A stretch of 43,503 nucleotides of DNA from Synergistaceae bacterium (GCA_031274425.1 JAISQE010000065.1:1-43503); one strand, 5' to 3'; counted from the stretch's first letter, positions 24,633 through 34,619 are shown. The notes: generated from the letters alone by a model not told the origin. Numbers and translations are program-made.

Positions 24633-25181
24633 ATGGATCGAGAAAAAGAAAAGAATCTTTGGCTTCGTTGCCGCGAAGGCAGCTTGGACGCTCGAGAGGA
24701 ACTCATCATCGCCTACCGGCCTTTGGTGTTCTGGCTCGCGGGTAAGCTCAAAGCTTTCCCCGCCTTGAGGCAGGACATCGTTCAGGAGGGGATGCTCGCA
24801 TTGATCGGCGCGGTGGATCGTTTCGATCCAGGGCGCGATTTGCGGTTCACCACCTACGCTTATCACCGAATCAGGGGGCAGATGATCAATTTGTTGGATC
24901 GATCGGAGCGCCGCGCCCCCATACCCATGGAGGACGAGCGACTGTTCGCCGAGGAGCCTGAATCCCCCGACGAGGGGTGGTTGGATGTCGCCGAGAGCAT
25001 CGATCGCCTGCGGGGCAAAGAAGCGATGGTGGTAGCCGCGCTTTTTTTTGAAGGCAAGCAACCCTCGGAGGTGGCCGACGAACACAAGATGGACATTTCT
25101 CACGTGTATCGCCTCAGGCGAAGCGCCGTCTCGAAGATCCGCGGGTGGCTGGGGCTCGATCGTTCTTTTCAGACGCCGTGA
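24633..25181 (+). CDS. sigma-70 family RNA polymerase sigma factor
   Basis: 182 aa, with regions 2 and 4 only. Region 2 has DIVQEGMLALIGAVDRFDPG and the DNA-melting segment FTTYAYHRIRGQMIN; region 4 has a helix-turn-helix in GKQPSEVADEHKMDISHVYR followed by LRRSAVSKI. This size and layout suit alternative sigma factors of the FliA/SigB/SigH kind rather than the housekeeping one. ATG 24633 has GGGAAG 7 nt upstream; the longer upstream frame is not needed. The next genes are a one-helix membrane protein, bamA and the lpx cluster, so a role in envelope control is a reasonable guess. Confidence 0.88.
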   Translation: MDREKEKNLWLRCREGSLDAREELIIAYRPLVFWLAGKLKAFPALRQDIVQEGMLALIGAVDRFDPGRDLRFTTYAYHRIRGQMINLLDRSERRAPIPMEDERLFAEEPESPDEGWLDVAESIDRLRGKEAMVVAALFFEGKQPSEVADEHKMDISHVYRLRRSAVSKIRGWLGLDRSFQTP

Positions 25182-25267
25182 ATATGCCATAAATTGCGCT
25201 CTTTCGGGGATGATGTTAACGCGAATTTCGATTTTGCGTAAAACAGGTTATGGGGAGTTGACTCGTT

Positions 25268-25873
25268 ATGGAAAGGCGTATTGCCGGTATAATCAGATGG
25301 CTCGAACGATGCTTGAAAGCCTGCAAAACTGGGGCGCTGGAGAGCGCGCTGATGGACGCGGAGTGTGCGCGAGCCGATATCGAACGCCTACGGAACGAGG
25401 TTTGGGAAAAACTCGAGCGGCGGCACAGGGCGAAAACGCGCGGGCGGCTTGCCTGGATACCCCTCAAAGCGGCTTTTTGGGCTTTCACGGTCCTGCTGAC
25501 CGCGGCGACGCCTTTGGCTTTGTTTCAGGAAGGCTCTACGCGGGAAAGACAGGAGCGGGAAACGGTCACTCTCGAATGGGTGACCCCCGACGAAAAGACG
25601 CTGTTGAGCAATCTTCGCAGACATTTGAGCGACAGCAATCCTTTTGCCTCTATTCAACCTCCTATGCAAACTCAAGTTCCGATTCAAACCCCGACTCGAG
25701 CTCCGGTACGGGAGGAACGGGAGCCCGTCGTCCGCGCGGCTTCGAGGCGAGCGCCGGAAATCGCTGCCCGCGAGGACGCGGCGGATATACCTTACGACCG
25801 TATCATTTCGTTGGTGCAGGCCGGAGAAAAAGCGATGAAGAACGGCGAGCCGGCGATCAGAGTGGAAAAATAA
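25268..25873 (+). CDS. hypothetical single-pass membrane protein
   Basis: 201 aa, no family recognised. Residues 1-60 are charged and probably helical (IRWLERCLKAC, then ALMDAECARADIERLRNEVW), residues about 63-86 form one membrane helix (WIPLKAAFWAFTVLLTAATP), and the rest is polar with a Pro/Gln/Thr-rich stretch (MQTQVPIQTPTRAPVREE). The charges suggest the N-terminus is cytoplasmic and the C-terminus periplasmic, a layout like that of membrane anti-sigma factors. It lies 86 nt after the sigma factor gene and 56 nt before bamA. ATG has GGGGAG 11 nt upstream. Confidence 0.65.
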   Translation: MERRIAGIIRWLERCLKACKTGALESALMDAECARADIERLRNEVWEKLERRHRAKTRGRLAWIPLKAAFWAFTVLLTAATPLALFQEGSTRERQERETVTLEWVTPDEKTLLSNLRRHLSDSNPFASIQPPMQTQVPIQTPTRAPVREEREPVVRAASRRAPEIAAREDAADIPYDRIISLVQAGEKAMKNGEPAIRVEK

Positions 25874-25929
25874 AGTAGGAAAATAAAGCAGAAAAATAGC
25901 GATTATGGCACGAAAGGGGCGATGATTGT

Positions 25930-27672
25930 TTGAAAAGATATTTTAGGGGAGAAATCCTCATTATCCTGCTCTTCTTTTCTTTGACGATTTGCGGCGCCGC
26001 GCGGGCGGCCGAACCGCAGATCGTATCCGTTGGCGTGAGGGGCAACGAACAGGTGACGACGAGCTATATTCTGGGCGTCGTCGAGACGAAGGAGGGCGAG
26101 GTTCTCGACAGGGACAAATTACAAAGAGACATCGAGGCCATCTATAACCAGGGCTTTTTTTCTTTTGTCGACGTGGACCTCAGCGCGGATCCCGACGGCG
26201 TCGCGGTCGTTTATTCCGTAAGGGAAAACCCCATCGTCGAGGAGATCACGTTCACCGGGAACACGGTTTACAAAAGCGAGACCCTGATGAAGGAAGTGTT
26301 CACCCAGGTCGGAACCGTCTTCAATCGGGTGTTTTTTCGAAACGACCTCGACCGCATCCAGGACAAATACCACAAAGACGGCTACGTCATGGTCCGCGTC
26401 GCGGACGTCGACATCCAGGGCGGCCTCATCGACGTGAAGATTGTGGAACCTCGTGTGGGCGAGATCATCATACAAGGGAACAAAAAAACAAAAACGAAGG
26501 TCATCCGTCGTGAAATCAAACTTCAAAGGGGCGACCTCTTCAACATTACCAAGTTCAGGCATCAGTTGGGGAAATTGCAGGGGCTGGGCTACTTCGAGGA
26601 CGTCAATGTGGGCTTCGACGCGCCCGAGGGACAGGATGACGTTTTAGATTTGATCCTCACGGTCAAAGAACAAAAGACCGCTTCCGTAAGTTTTAATGTG
26701 GGATATGGAACGGAAACCGGCATCAGCGGAGGAATCACCTTCAGCGAGACCAATCTCGGAGGGAGAGGACATCAGCTCGACGTTGGCTTCGACGAGGGCG
26801 ACGAGGCTCGCTATTGGGCGACCTATTCGAGCCCCTACATGGACAAACGCACTTACGGATGGCGGGTGGGGGTCGTCTACCATCATTACATCGATCAATA
26901 TTACTTTCACGACGAGAGAAAACAGTTCGAGTATGACGAGACCGCGTTCTCCACTTTCGTGGGGATGGGCAAAAAATTCGGCCGCAATGAAGAATGGACT
27001 TGGTTTTTTACCCTCAATTGGCGTGACGTCGACTACGACAATCTTCATAGGCCCATTGCCAATTACTACGACGACCTGACGATGTGGGACGGCGTGAACT
27101 TCTCCGGAGAGCTGCAGTTCACTCTGGACAAGCGCGACCCCTATCTTCCCTACTCCAAAGGGTGGATTTGGGAGACGACATTGGAACAGGCCGTCGAGTT
27201 CGCGGGCGGCGATTACAGTTATCTGAAGTACTGGACTCAGATGCGCTATTACATGCCCCTCAACAAGTTTTTGGATGGCGTCATCGACGTCGACAACCTC
27301 TGGACGGACGACAATCCCATACTTTTGGCGGCGCGTCTGCGCATCGGGTCCTCGACGGCGGAGGATCTGCCCGCCTTCGCGCGCTACGCGCTGGGCGGCA
27401 TGAACAGCCTTCGCGGCTATCACAGCCGAACCTTCGAGGGCACCAACGTCCTGCTGGGGAATTTCGAGCTTCGCGTTCCCGTGCAGAAAAATTTCGAGGT
27501 CGTGGGGTTCTACGACGTCGGCAACGCAGCGAACAATATGGACTGGAGCGAGTTTTACGACAACTACGGCATCGGCCTGCGCGTGAAGACCCCCATGGGG
27601 CAAATTCGCCTCGATTACGCTATGGGCGGCGATGAGAACAGAACGTATTTCGGCTTCGGCCAGTTGTTCTGA
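25930..27672 (+). CDS. bamA: outer membrane assembly factor BamA (Omp85)
   Basis: Inserts beta-barrel proteins into the outer membrane. 580 aa, short for BamA: signal peptide (1-27, ending ARA), three POTRA domains (about 28-100, 101-174 and 175-250) rather than the five of E. coli, then the Omp85 barrel. The barrel has the lid motif LRGY (AGGMNSLRGYHSRTFEG-like context) and ends in ...YFGFGQLF with the terminal Phe of the beta-signal. The start is TTG at 25930; the upstream ATG at 25922 runs into a stop after three codons. Its end overlaps the next frame. Followed by the lpx genes, as in many diderms. Confidence 0.92.
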   Translation: MKRYFRGEILIILLFFSLTICGAARAAEPQIVSVGVRGNEQVTTSYILGVVETKEGEVLDRDKLQRDIEAIYNQGFFSFVDVDLSADPDGVAVVYSVRENPIVEEITFTGNTVYKSETLMKEVFTQVGTVFNRVFFRNDLDRIQDKYHKDGYVMVRVADVDIQGGLIDVKIVEPRVGEIIIQGNKKTKTKVIRREIKLQRGDLFNITKFRHQLGKLQGLGYFEDVNVGFDAPEGQDDVLDLILTVKEQKTASVSFNVGYGTETGISGGITFSETNLGGRGHQLDVGFDEGDEARYWATYSSPYMDKRTYGWRVGVVYHHYIDQYYFHDERKQFEYDETAFSTFVGMGKKFGRNEEWTWFFTLNWRDVDYDNLHRPIANYYDDLTMWDGVNFSGELQFTLDKRDPYLPYSKGWIWETTLEQAVEFAGGDYSYLKYWTQMRYYMPLNKFLDGVIDVDNLWTDDNPILLAARLRIGSSTAEDLPAFARYALGGMNSLRGYHSRTFEGTNVLLGNFELRVPVQKNFEVVGFYDVGNAANNMDWSEFYDNYGIGLRVKTPMGQIRLDYAMGGDENRTYFGFGQLF

Positions 27673-28927
27673 AGTTCGACGGCATCCTCCGACGGAGAGG
27701 TTTTATAGGGCTGTGGCGGCTGGTTGTTTGGCTACAGCCCTTTTTTTTAGCGCGCGCCCCTCGGGGGCGATGACCGTCGAGGGGCTTCCCGACTGGCTCG
27801 AATCGCATGTACTGCTCGGGCTTTCGGCCGTCTGGGAGGAAATACCCGCCGGAGAGGAGCGCCTTCGCCTAGAGACTCTTTCCATGGTGGCCCGGCGGCT
27901 CTTTCCCGGCTACTCCGTGACGGTGTCGCCTTCTTCCGAACCCCATGTTTTTTTCGAGGCGCAAAACCCCGTAAAATGGGAAGTCGTTCTCGCGTCCCCG
28001 GATCTCAGGGCTCCGGCGTCTTCTTGGTTCGAAGGGGACGTGTCGGGCATGAGCGAAGAGATATCTCTTTTATTGGAGGATTTGCCGGTGGAGTCTCTAT
28101 CCTGGGCGGACTCCACGCTGAGAGACCGTATCGGGGAACTTGCCGAGAGCCGGCTGCCGGGGTGGGATTTTGCGCTTTTGGTGCGCGTCGAGGCCGAGCG
28201 GGAAGGGGCGGTCCTTCAAATTTCCTTTCGCGCGAGGCAACCGCTGGTGTTGGCCATTACGCCCTCTATTTTTTCGTCCACCCTGCCCGTCATGTTCCAA
28301 TCGGATTTGACGGCAAAGCTGCTCTCGGGCCTTTCGCCGATCATCGGTCTGCCGGTGGGGTGGATCGCTTCGCACCGAATCGATGTGGAGCTGCTGGCTC
28401 AGGATTTTTTGGAAGACCGCAACGCCGTCTCGAACACGCGCTCCAAAGTCGAGGTCGCGTTCGTGCCCGACCAGGTCTCCAAGGTGGACGCCACAGTGAA
28501 CAGCCAGCGATTTATTTTGCAGATATGGCTGGCGGCTTACGCGGGCATCGAGGGACGTTATCCCGAGATGGGAATTCTGTTGGGCTGGAACACGAAACAA
28601 TGGACGGGCGTCGACGTCGAGCTTTACAATGAAACGATGGTGGACATAGGAAAATTCGGTCTTTCGAATCGCCTGGGGCTGCGCTTCCCGCTGTGGAGCA
28701 AATTTCGCGCCGGAATCGAACTCGAGTGGCCGGAGCAGGAAACGTGGTATCGCGTCTGGTGGGACTCGGAGCGCGTTCGACGCCTCTACGCCTGGTGGCG
28801 CTACAACGCCGAGTACGGGCATAACGCGGCGATAGGCTATCGAATCAACGAGCACGTTTCGATAGAAGTTCATTATGACGACCGCTATGACGAAAAAGTG
28901 GGACTGAGGGGAATTTTAGTGTTGTAA
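27632..28927 (+). CDS. predicted outer-membrane protein between bamA and lpxD
   Basis: 431 aa, no named family recognised. A signal-peptide-like stretch ([19 protein letters not shown], cleavage after PSGA) begins after a long n-region, then a mixed domain (about 48-290), then a C-terminal half rich in alternating aromatic residues ([51 protein letters not shown]) that ends GLRGILVL, as barrel strands do. The ATG at 27632 overlaps bamA by 41 nt and is the only start that keeps the basic residues before the hydrophobic core; GTG 27713 is the alternative. A terminator-like hairpin lies within its signal-peptide codons. Position suggests a role in envelope assembly. Confidence 0.65.
   Translation: MRTERISASASCSEVRRHPPTERFYRAVAAGCLATALFFSARPSGAMTVEGLPDWLESHVLLGLSAVWEEIPAGEERLRLETLSMVARRLFPGYSVTVSPSSEPHVFFEAQNPVKWEVVLASPDLRAPASSWFEGDVSGMSEEISLLLEDLPVESLSWADSTLRDRIGELAESRLPGWDFALLVRVEAEREGAVLQISFRARQPLVLAITPSIFSSTLPVMFQSDLTAKLLSGLSPIIGLPVGWIASHRIDVELLAQDFLEDRNAVSNTRSKVEVAFVPDQVSKVDATVNSQRFILQIWLAAYAGIEGRYPEMGILLGWNTKQWTGVDVELYNETMVDIGKFGLSNRLGLRFPLWSKFRAGIELEWPEQETWYRVWWDSERVRRLYAWWRYNAEYGHNAAIGYRINEHVSIEVHYDDRYDEKVGLRGILVL
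27708..27748 (+). terminator. intrinsic terminator / possible attenuator after bamA
   Basis: A 10-bp stem (27708-27717 with 27731-27740, one G-T wobble, GC-rich base) with a 13-nt loop is followed directly by eight T residues. It begins 36 nt after the bamA stop but lies inside the open frame of the following gene, at its signal-peptide codons. By structure it should terminate, at least in part. Confidence 0.8.
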
Positions 28928-28982
28928 CCTTCTGTCGGGGCACGGCTCTGCTTGGGGGAGAGTTATTTTGGAGGAAGTCGGT

Positions 28983-30041
28983 ATGAATCAAGATCGCGCG
29001 ATAAAACTTTCGGAACTGGGCGAAATTTTAGGTCTGGAGACGACCGGCGACGGGGCGCGGGTCATTCGGGGCGTAAGTTCGCCCGAAGAAGGACGCTCCG
29101 ACGCTTTGTGCGTTATTTGGGACGCGAAGAGCATGAGCCGGGTCGGCGGGGATGTTCCCGTCTTGGGCAAGCCGGAATTTTTGAAGGACGGACGCCCGGG
29201 GCTTCTCGCCCTCGATCCCCGGGGAACCCTGCCCGCGTTGTTGAAGCTGTTTGCCTCGCCGCTCCCGGTTTTGAAGGGAGCGCATCCCTCCGCCGCCGTT
29301 TCCCCGGAGGCGGAGGTATCGAAAGACGCTTGGATCGGACCTTTTTGCGTGGTGGAGGCCGGAGCCGTGGTCGAGGACTCGGCGCAGCTTTTGGCCAGCG
29401 CTTACGTGGGCCCTGGGGCTCGTATCGGCTCGGGGACCGTCCTGGAGCCTCACGCGACCATAATGGCCGGAACCCGCGTGGGCAAAAATTGTCTCTTGCA
29501 CGCGGGGTGCGCGCTAGGGTGCGACGGATTCGGTTTCGCGCCCTCCCCCGCCGGCATCGTCAAGATTCCCCAGATCGGAAACGTCGTCGTGGGAGACGAC
29601 GTGGAAATCGGCGCGTGCACTACCATAGATCGGGGCACTATTGGGGATACTGTCATAGGGAGCGGAACCAAAATCGACAACCACGTCCAGATCGGGCACA
29701 ACGTTCGGATCGGCAGGCATTGCATCATCTGCTCCATGAGCGGCGTCGCCGGCAGCGCCGTGGTGGAGGATGGGGTTACGGTGTCCGCCCAGGTGGGCGT
29801 CATCGACCACGCTCACATTGGAAAGGGCGCTATTTTGGCCGGCAGATCCGGCGTGACGAACGACGTTCCCGCTGGAGCCGTCGTCTCCGGTTTCCCGGCC
29901 AGGGCGCACAACGAGGCGCGGCGGGCCCAGGTTCTCTCGATCCGCTTACCCGAGCTTTACGAGCGCATCAAGCGGCTGGAGAATTCGAGCGACCTGGCTC
30001 CTCTGCGCAAGGGGAAAAAAGAAAAAAATGAACTATCGTAA
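28983..30041 (+). CDS. lpxD: UDP-3-O-acyl-glucosamine N-acyltransferase
   Basis: Adds the second, N-linked hydroxyacyl chain to UDP-3-O-acyl-glucosamine in lipid A synthesis (cytoplasm, ACP-dependent trimer). 352 aa. N-terminal uridine-binding domain, then hexapeptide helix; [20 protein letters not shown] and [11 protein letters not shown] are hallmark segments, with the catalytic His at residue 239, the E. coli number. ATG 28983 has GGAGGAAG 6 nt upstream; a TTG at 28968 is rejected. The C-terminal tail is lysine-rich. It overlaps lpxC by 14 nt, so the two are coupled. Confidence 0.96.
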   Translation: MNQDRAIKLSELGEILGLETTGDGARVIRGVSSPEEGRSDALCVIWDAKSMSRVGGDVPVLGKPEFLKDGRPGLLALDPRGTLPALLKLFASPLPVLKGAHPSAAVSPEAEVSKDAWIGPFCVVEAGAVVEDSAQLLASAYVGPGARIGSGTVLEPHATIMAGTRVGKNCLLHAGCALGCDGFGFAPSPAGIVKIPQIGNVVVGDDVEIGACTTIDRGTIGDTVIGSGTKIDNHVQIGHNVRIGRHCIICSMSGVAGSAVVEDGVTVSAQVGVIDHAHIGKGAILAGRSGVTNDVPAGAVVSGFPARAHNEARRAQVLSIRLPELYERIKRLENSSDLAPLRKGKKEKNELS

Positions 30042-30885
30042 ACTGACGCAATCGATTTTTCGCCGGGGGAAGGGATTGCACTCCGGGCGGGAGTACGCTC
30101 TTTCGATAGAACCTTCCGGCGAAACTTTGAGCCTGGAGGCCGGGGGGGAGTGCCTGCCCTTGTTCCAACTGGCTTTGGAGGGAACGGGCCGGGGCTCCGA
30201 TCTGGTTTTTCCCGACGGGAAGCGAGTGCGCACCTGCGAGCACGTTCTGTCGGCTCTGACGGGGTCCGGGGTGTGGCGGGCGAGGCTGGTTGTGACGGGA
30301 GCCGGGCCGGAGTTCGAAATGCCCGGCCTTGACGGATGCGCCGCGAATTTGGCGGAGGAAATAGCGGAAAAGTCCGCCCTTTCTTCCGATCCTTCCGAGG
30401 CGCTTCAGCCCCTCAAGCTTGAATATCCCGTGCACGCCGGCGATCTTTCCCGTTTCGTCGTCGCCCTGCCGTCGCCGTCTTTTCGCGTCACCTACGTGAT
30501 CGATTACGACGCCGCCCCGATAGGAACGCAGATCTTCGATTACTTCGACCAGCCCGCCCAGGGAAGAACGGATTATCTCCAGGGGATCGCCCCGGCCCGT
30601 ACTTTCGCGATGAGGGCGGACATCGAGGCGCTAAGGGCCGCCGGCCTCGCCTTGGGCGGCTCCCTCGACAACGCGATCCTCGTGGACGAAACGGGCGTGG
30701 AAACGACGGGAGGACTGCGTTTCCCCGATGAGTTCGCGCGCCATAAGACGCTCGACCTGCTGGGCGATCTGGCCAACCTGGGACGCCCTCTCGTCGCCCA
30801 TGTGGTCGCCGTCCGCGCCGGACACGTGCAGCACCTGCAACTGGTGGAACGACTTCGCGCGCACGTCGCGCACAGGACCATTTAA
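30028..30885 (+). CDS. lpxC: UDP-3-O-acyl-N-acetylglucosamine deacetylase
   Basis: Zinc deacetylase, the committed step of lipid A synthesis. 285 aa, slightly short for LpxC. KGLHSG near residue 15; zinc ligands H72 (CEHVLSAL), H239 and D243 ([11 protein letters not shown]), general base E71 and catalytic H266 (AGHVQHL). The start lies in lpxD's last codons. The order lpxD-lpxC-fabZ-lpxA, with LpxC inside the cluster instead of in a cell-division operon, is the arrangement of several non-proteobacterial diderms. Confidence 0.96.
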   Translation: MNYRKLTQSIFRRGKGLHSGREYALSIEPSGETLSLEAGGECLPLFQLALEGTGRGSDLVFPDGKRVRTCEHVLSALTGSGVWRARLVVTGAGPEFEMPGLDGCAANLAEEIAEKSALSSDPSEALQPLKLEYPVHAGDLSRFVVALPSPSFRVTYVIDYDAAPIGTQIFDYFDQPAQGRTDYLQGIAPARTFAMRADIEALRAAGLALGGSLDNAILVDETGVETTGGLRFPDEFARHKTLDLLGDLANLGRPLVAHVVAVRAGHVQHLQLVERLRAHVAHRTI

Positions 30886-30898
30886 AGGAGGATTTTGT

Positions 30899-31381
30899 AT
30901 GGATATGGATATCATCGCGATCATGAAAATGCTGCGCCATCGCTACCCGTTTCTGATGGTGGACCGTATTTTGGAGTACAGCGAAAATCACGTGGTGGGC
31001 TACAAGAACGTCACGATCAACGAACCCTTTTTTCAGGGACATTTCCCAGGGGAGCCCATCATGCCCGGAGTGCTGATTCTGGAGGCCATGGGGCAGGTCG
31101 CGTCGATTCTGGTCGCGGTGCGTATGCAAAATCAGGGCGAAGAGGCGCGGGAGGGCATGATCGCATTCCTGACCGGCGTCGACAGGGCGCGGTTTCGCAA
31201 ACCCGTCCGCCCAGGAGACAAGCTTGTCACGAAAGCCGAGCTGACCAAAGTTCGCGGGTTCGTCGGCAAGGCCAAGGTCACGGGCTACGTCGACGACGTG
31301 GTGGTGGCCGGGGGAGAGTTCAGCTTCATGGTCGCTCCTACCCTTAAAAAAGACGGCGTCGAGGAGGAAAGCGAGGAATGA
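30899..31381 (+). CDS. fabZ: 3-hydroxyacyl-ACP dehydratase
   Basis: Dehydrates 3-hydroxyacyl-ACP in fatty acid elongation, competing with LpxA/LpxD for the same hydroxyacyl-ACP pool. 160 aa hot-dog fold: RYPFLMVDRI near residue 15, catalytic H48 in FFQGHFPGEPIMPGV and E62 in LEAMGQ. ATG 30899 has AAAGGAGG 8 nt upstream. The acidic, low-complexity C-terminal tail (EEESEE) is a small extension. Stop overlaps the lpxA start. Confidence 0.96.
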   Translation: MDMDIIAIMKMLRHRYPFLMVDRILEYSENHVVGYKNVTINEPFFQGHFPGEPIMPGVLILEAMGQVASILVAVRMQNQGEEAREGMIAFLTGVDRARFRKPVRPGDKLVTKAELTKVRGFVGKAKVTGYVDDVVVAGGEFSFMVAPTLKKDGVEEESEE

Positions 31382-32181
31382 GCGTCACCATCCACCCCAC
31401 CGCCGTCGTTTCATCCGCCGCGGAGCTGGGCGACGGCGTTGCCATCGGGCCTTATTGCATCGTCGAAGGGCGCGCGTCCATCGGAGCGGGAACGGTCCTC
31501 GGCCCATTCGTCAGCGTGCACGACAGGGTCTCCATCGGGATCAACTGCCGCATCTACGAATATACCTCCGTGGGCGGCGACCCTCAGGACCATAATTACA
31601 AGGGCGAAGAGTCCTGGGTCCGCATCGGGAACGACAACATCATCCGCGAGAACGTCACGATCAACCGCGCCACGGGCGAGGGGTGCGAGACGGTCGTGGG
31701 CGACCGGTGCTTCATCATGGACAGCGTGCACCTGGCGCACAACGTGCGGTTGGGCAACCACATCACCATAGCCAACAAGGTGGGGCTCTCCGGCTACGTC
31801 ACCGTGGACGACCATACCGTGTTCGGGGGAATGGCCGGAGTCCATCAATTCGTGCGCATCGGAAGCTATTGCATGATCGGCGGCATGTACCGCGTCACGA
31901 AAGACGTGCCGCACTACACCTTGGCCTCGGGCGAGCCTTTACGCCTGACGGGGCTGAACTCCGTCGGCCTGAGGCGCGCGAACTTTTCGACCGAAACCCG
32001 GCGGGACATTCTCTCTTTTTACCGCAGACTGTACGGCAAAGAAAAAACCTTCACTCAATCCCTGGAGTCCGAACTCGAAAAAAAGGTCTCTTACGGCCCG
32101 GAAATTCAGCGCATCCTGGAGTTTTACGACGGTTCGAAGCGAGGCGTCACCTTCTGGAGAAGAACCGGCGCGGAAGAATAA
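31378..32181 (+). CDS. lpxA: acyl-ACP:UDP-N-acetylglucosamine O-acyltransferase
   Basis: First step of lipid A synthesis: transfers a 3-hydroxyacyl chain from ACP to UDP-GlcNAc. 267 aa, normal. Hexapeptide helix with GGDPQDHNYKGE (substrate loop), catalytic H121 in DSVHLAHNVRLGN and HQFVRIGSYCMIGG further on; helical C-terminal domain from about residue 190. ATG overlaps the fabZ stop (ATGA). Last gene of the bamA-lpx run; a convergent gene follows 58 bp later with no clear terminator between them. Confidence 0.97.
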   Translation: MSVTIHPTAVVSSAAELGDGVAIGPYCIVEGRASIGAGTVLGPFVSVHDRVSIGINCRIYEYTSVGGDPQDHNYKGEESWVRIGNDNIIRENVTINRATGEGCETVVGDRCFIMDSVHLAHNVRLGNHITIANKVGLSGYVTVDDHTVFGGMAGVHQFVRIGSYCMIGGMYRVTKDVPHYTLASGEPLRLTGLNSVGLRRANFSTETRRDILSFYRRLYGKEKTFTQSLESELEKKVSYGPEIQRILEFYDGSKRGVTFWRRTGAEE

Positions 32182-32239
32182 AGTGAAGAAAGAAAGTGAA
32201 GAAATAAAATAAAATTGTGCCCCCGAACGGATGCCTTCG

Positions 32240-33346
32240 CTAAAAAATCCGCCGCGGCAAGGGCGTCCTCTTCGTCACAAAGCTCAGAGCGGCCCCGACC
32301 GTTACGGTGAATAGGCACGCAACCGCCCATTTTATAAAGATATTCACATCGAAAGGCTTCAAAAAATAGACGAAAGGCATGAGGATGATCTGATGCGTCC
32401 AGTATATCGAATAAGAATGAGGCGCTAGGATTTGGACCGCGTTTCGCCGCGGTTCGTTCTTGCGCGTAAAAACCGCGATAAGAAAGAACGTCATGGTTAT
32501 CATGGTCAGGTTGTAGCATATCGCTTCAAGCAAAAGGTTTATCCGCGTCTGCGAGTTCAAGGCGGGAGCCAGAAAAAACTGCCGCCAAAGAAGAAGCGCG
32601 GACGATCCGACCCCGGCGACGCCCCAAAAAATCGTATTCGGCGACCAACCTCCGGGTTGGAACCACCCGGAATTCCATCCGTATATTCCCAACGCGAATA
32701 TTCCGGCATAACCCACGAAACGCGCATGCTGGAAATACAAAATATAACCTATGTTCACCCACTCGGCCGCGGGTTTGATGAAAGACGCGGCAAGATAATA
32801 GCCGGCCGTCGACAGAAACCAAAGGACAACGATCGGCACGGCGGCCGGGCCCTTGCCGCCCAGGCCGCGCTTCCCCATTTTGCGGGCCGCGGCGGCGTAG
32901 ACCGCGAAAAAAAAGAACAGCACGCCCAGAAACCAGTAATGCCCCTGCATGTAAAATGGGCCAAAGAACCATTTTGTGATGAAGTCCGGTATCGACGCCT
33001 CAAGACCGTATTTCGTGAAAGACGCGTACGCAAAAAAAGGCGAGATCAGCGCCACCCCGATAATCCAGGGGATGCCGATACGAACGAATTTATCGTAGAT
33101 GAAAAAGGACGCGCCCCTCCGAAACGAGGGAGGGGCGAAATAACCGGCCATAAAAAACAACGTGGACATCGGAAAAGAGTCGAGAAAAACGACGAGAAGG
33201 GCAAACCCGAAACTTCTCTCGTCATCCGTCACATACCACCACTCCGGGGCAAAACGCATATACGTCATCGCGGCGTGCAGCATGACGACGCATAGGACCA
33301 TAAAAAACCTCAGAGAATCGAACCCGGCTATTCTACGCGAGCCCAT
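32240..33346 (-). CDS. acyltransferase 3 (OafA/OPG-type) membrane protein
   Basis: 368 aa integral membrane protein of the acyltransferase-3 family, which O-acylates surface polysaccharides, lipid A, peptidoglycan or periplasmic glucans. N-terminal [21 protein letters not shown] carries the conserved Arg and His of the family. About ten hydrophobic helices follow, with the late motif [14 protein letters not shown] typical of the group. The ATG lies within the last 14 nt of glyA, so expression is coupled to it. The acceptor is unknown; the cell's LPS or the 10-16.6 kb glycan are candidates. Confidence 0.85.
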   Translation of the reverse strand: MGSRRIAGFDSLRFFMVLCVVMLHAAMTYMRFAPEWWYVTDDERSFGFALLVVFLDSFPMSTLFFMAGYFAPPSFRRGASFFIYDKFVRIGIPWIIGVALISPFFAYASFTKYGLEASIPDFITKWFFGPFYMQGHYWFLGVLFFFFAVYAAAARKMGKRGLGGKGPAAVPIVVLWFLSTAGYYLAASFIKPAAEWVNIGYILYFQHARFVGYAGIFALGIYGWNSGWFQPGGWSPNTIFWGVAGVGSSALLLWRQFFLAPALNSQTRINLLLEAICYNLTMITMTFFLIAVFTRKNEPRRNAVQILAPHSYSIYWTHQIILMPFVYFLKPFDVNIFIKWAVACLFTVTVGAALSFVTKRTPLPRRIF

Positions 33347-34589
33347 CGTAAATCGGAAACCGAGAACAAAGCTCCTTGACCTCGCCCTTTATGGCGGCGC
33401 AAAGCGCTTCGTTTTCAATGTCCTTGGAAATCCGGTCGATCCACGCGGCGATCCGCTTCATCTCCGGCTCTTTGAAGCCGCGCGTCGTCACCGCGGGGGA
33501 GCCAATCCGAATGCCGCTCGTGATCATCGGCTTTTCCGTGTCGAAAGGCACGGCGTTTTTGTTGACGGTCAGCCCCGCCTCGTTCAGCGCGTGCTCCATG
33601 GCTTTGCCCGTGAGCCCTTTGTTGCGCAGATCCACCAGCATCATGTGGTTGTCCGTTCCTTTGGACACCAGGTCGAAGCCGTATCCCGTCAAGGCGTCCG
33701 CCAGGGCCTTGGCGTTGGCGAGTATCTGCTTTTGATAATCCTTGAAGGACGGTTCCAGCGCCAGTTTGAAGGCCACGGCTTTTGCCGCGATGATATGCAT
33801 CAGAGGCCCGCCCTGAATACCGGGGAAGACGATCTTGTCCACGGCCTTCGCGTGTTCGGCCTTGCACATGACCATGCCGCCGCGCGGCCCGCGCAGCGTT
33901 TTATGCGTCGTCGTCGTGATGAAATCGCACCAGGGCACAGGGTCTTTATGGAGTTTCGTGGCCACGAGCCCGGCGATATGGGCGATGTCGAACATCAAAA
34001 GAGCGCCCGTCTTCCCGGCGATCCTCTGAAACGCCTCGGCGTCGATCTCGCGAGGATAAGCGCTGGCCCCGCAGACGATCATCCGGGGCTTGTGCTCCAT
34101 CGCCTTCTTCTCCACGTCGTCCATGTCGATACGTCCGTCCTCCCGCTTCACTCCGTAATGAACAAAGTTGAAAATCTTGCCGGAGAAGTTCACCGCCGAC
34201 CCGTGAGTCAGGTGCCCGCCGTGCGAGAGGTCCATCGCGAGGATCGTGTCCCCCGGCCGGAGCATTGCCAGATAAACGGCCATGTTGGCCTGAGAACCGG
34301 AGTGGGGCTGAACGTTGACGTGATCGCACCCGAAAAGCCGCTTGGCCCGGTCGCGGGCGAGGTCTTCCGCCACGTCCACGACCTCGCAGCCGCCGTAGTA
34401 GCGAGCGTGAGGATATCCCTCGGCGTACTTGTTGGTGAGCACCGACCCGGCGGCCGCCAGCACGGCGGGGTGCACCACGTTTTCGGAGGCGATCAGCTCG
34501 ATGCCCTCTTCCTGCCTTTTTCGTTCACTCGTGAACACGTCGTAGATCTCGGGATCCGTTTCCGCTAGGAATTGTTTCGCCGTCTTCAT
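33333..34589 (-). CDS. glyA: serine hydroxymethyltransferase
   Basis: Interconverts serine + tetrahydrofolate with glycine + methylene-tetrahydrofolate (PLP enzyme, cytoplasm). 418 aa, standard. [10 protein letters not shown] at the N-terminus, HGGHLTHG near residue 123, and the PLP lysine K230 in [17 protein letters not shown] has GGAGGAGA upstream. It lies 30 nt after thrC on the minus strand, which pairs threonine and glycine/one-carbon metabolism. Confidence 0.98.
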   Translation of the reverse strand: MKTAKQFLAETDPEIYDVFTSERKRQEEGIELIASENVVHPAVLAAAGSVLTNKYAEGYPHARYYGGCEVVDVAEDLARDRAKRLFGCDHVNVQPHSGSQANMAVYLAMLRPGDTILAMDLSHGGHLTHGSAVNFSGKIFNFVHYGVKREDGRIDMDDVEKKAMEHKPRMIVCGASAYPREIDAEAFQRIAGKTGALLMFDIAHIAGLVATKLHKDPVPWCDFITTTTHKTLRGPRGGMVMCKAEHAKAVDKIVFPGIQGGPLMHIIAAKAVAFKLALEPSFKDYQKQILANAKALADALTGYGFDLVSKGTDNHMMLVDLRNKGLTGKAMEHALNEAGLTVNKNAVPFDTEKPMITSGIRIGSPAVTTRGFKEPEMKRIAAWIDRISKDIENEALCAAIKGEVKELCSRFPIYDGLA

Positions 34590-34619
34590 GCCAATCTCCT
34601 CCCAGATAAGATATACAGT

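Noticed and set aside
33162-34568. 468-codon plus-strand open frame
   Set aside because: It is antisense to glyA and the acyltransferase gene; GC-rich coding DNA leaves long open frames on the other strand. Its translation has no recognisable domain, while the minus strand gives a complete SHMT.
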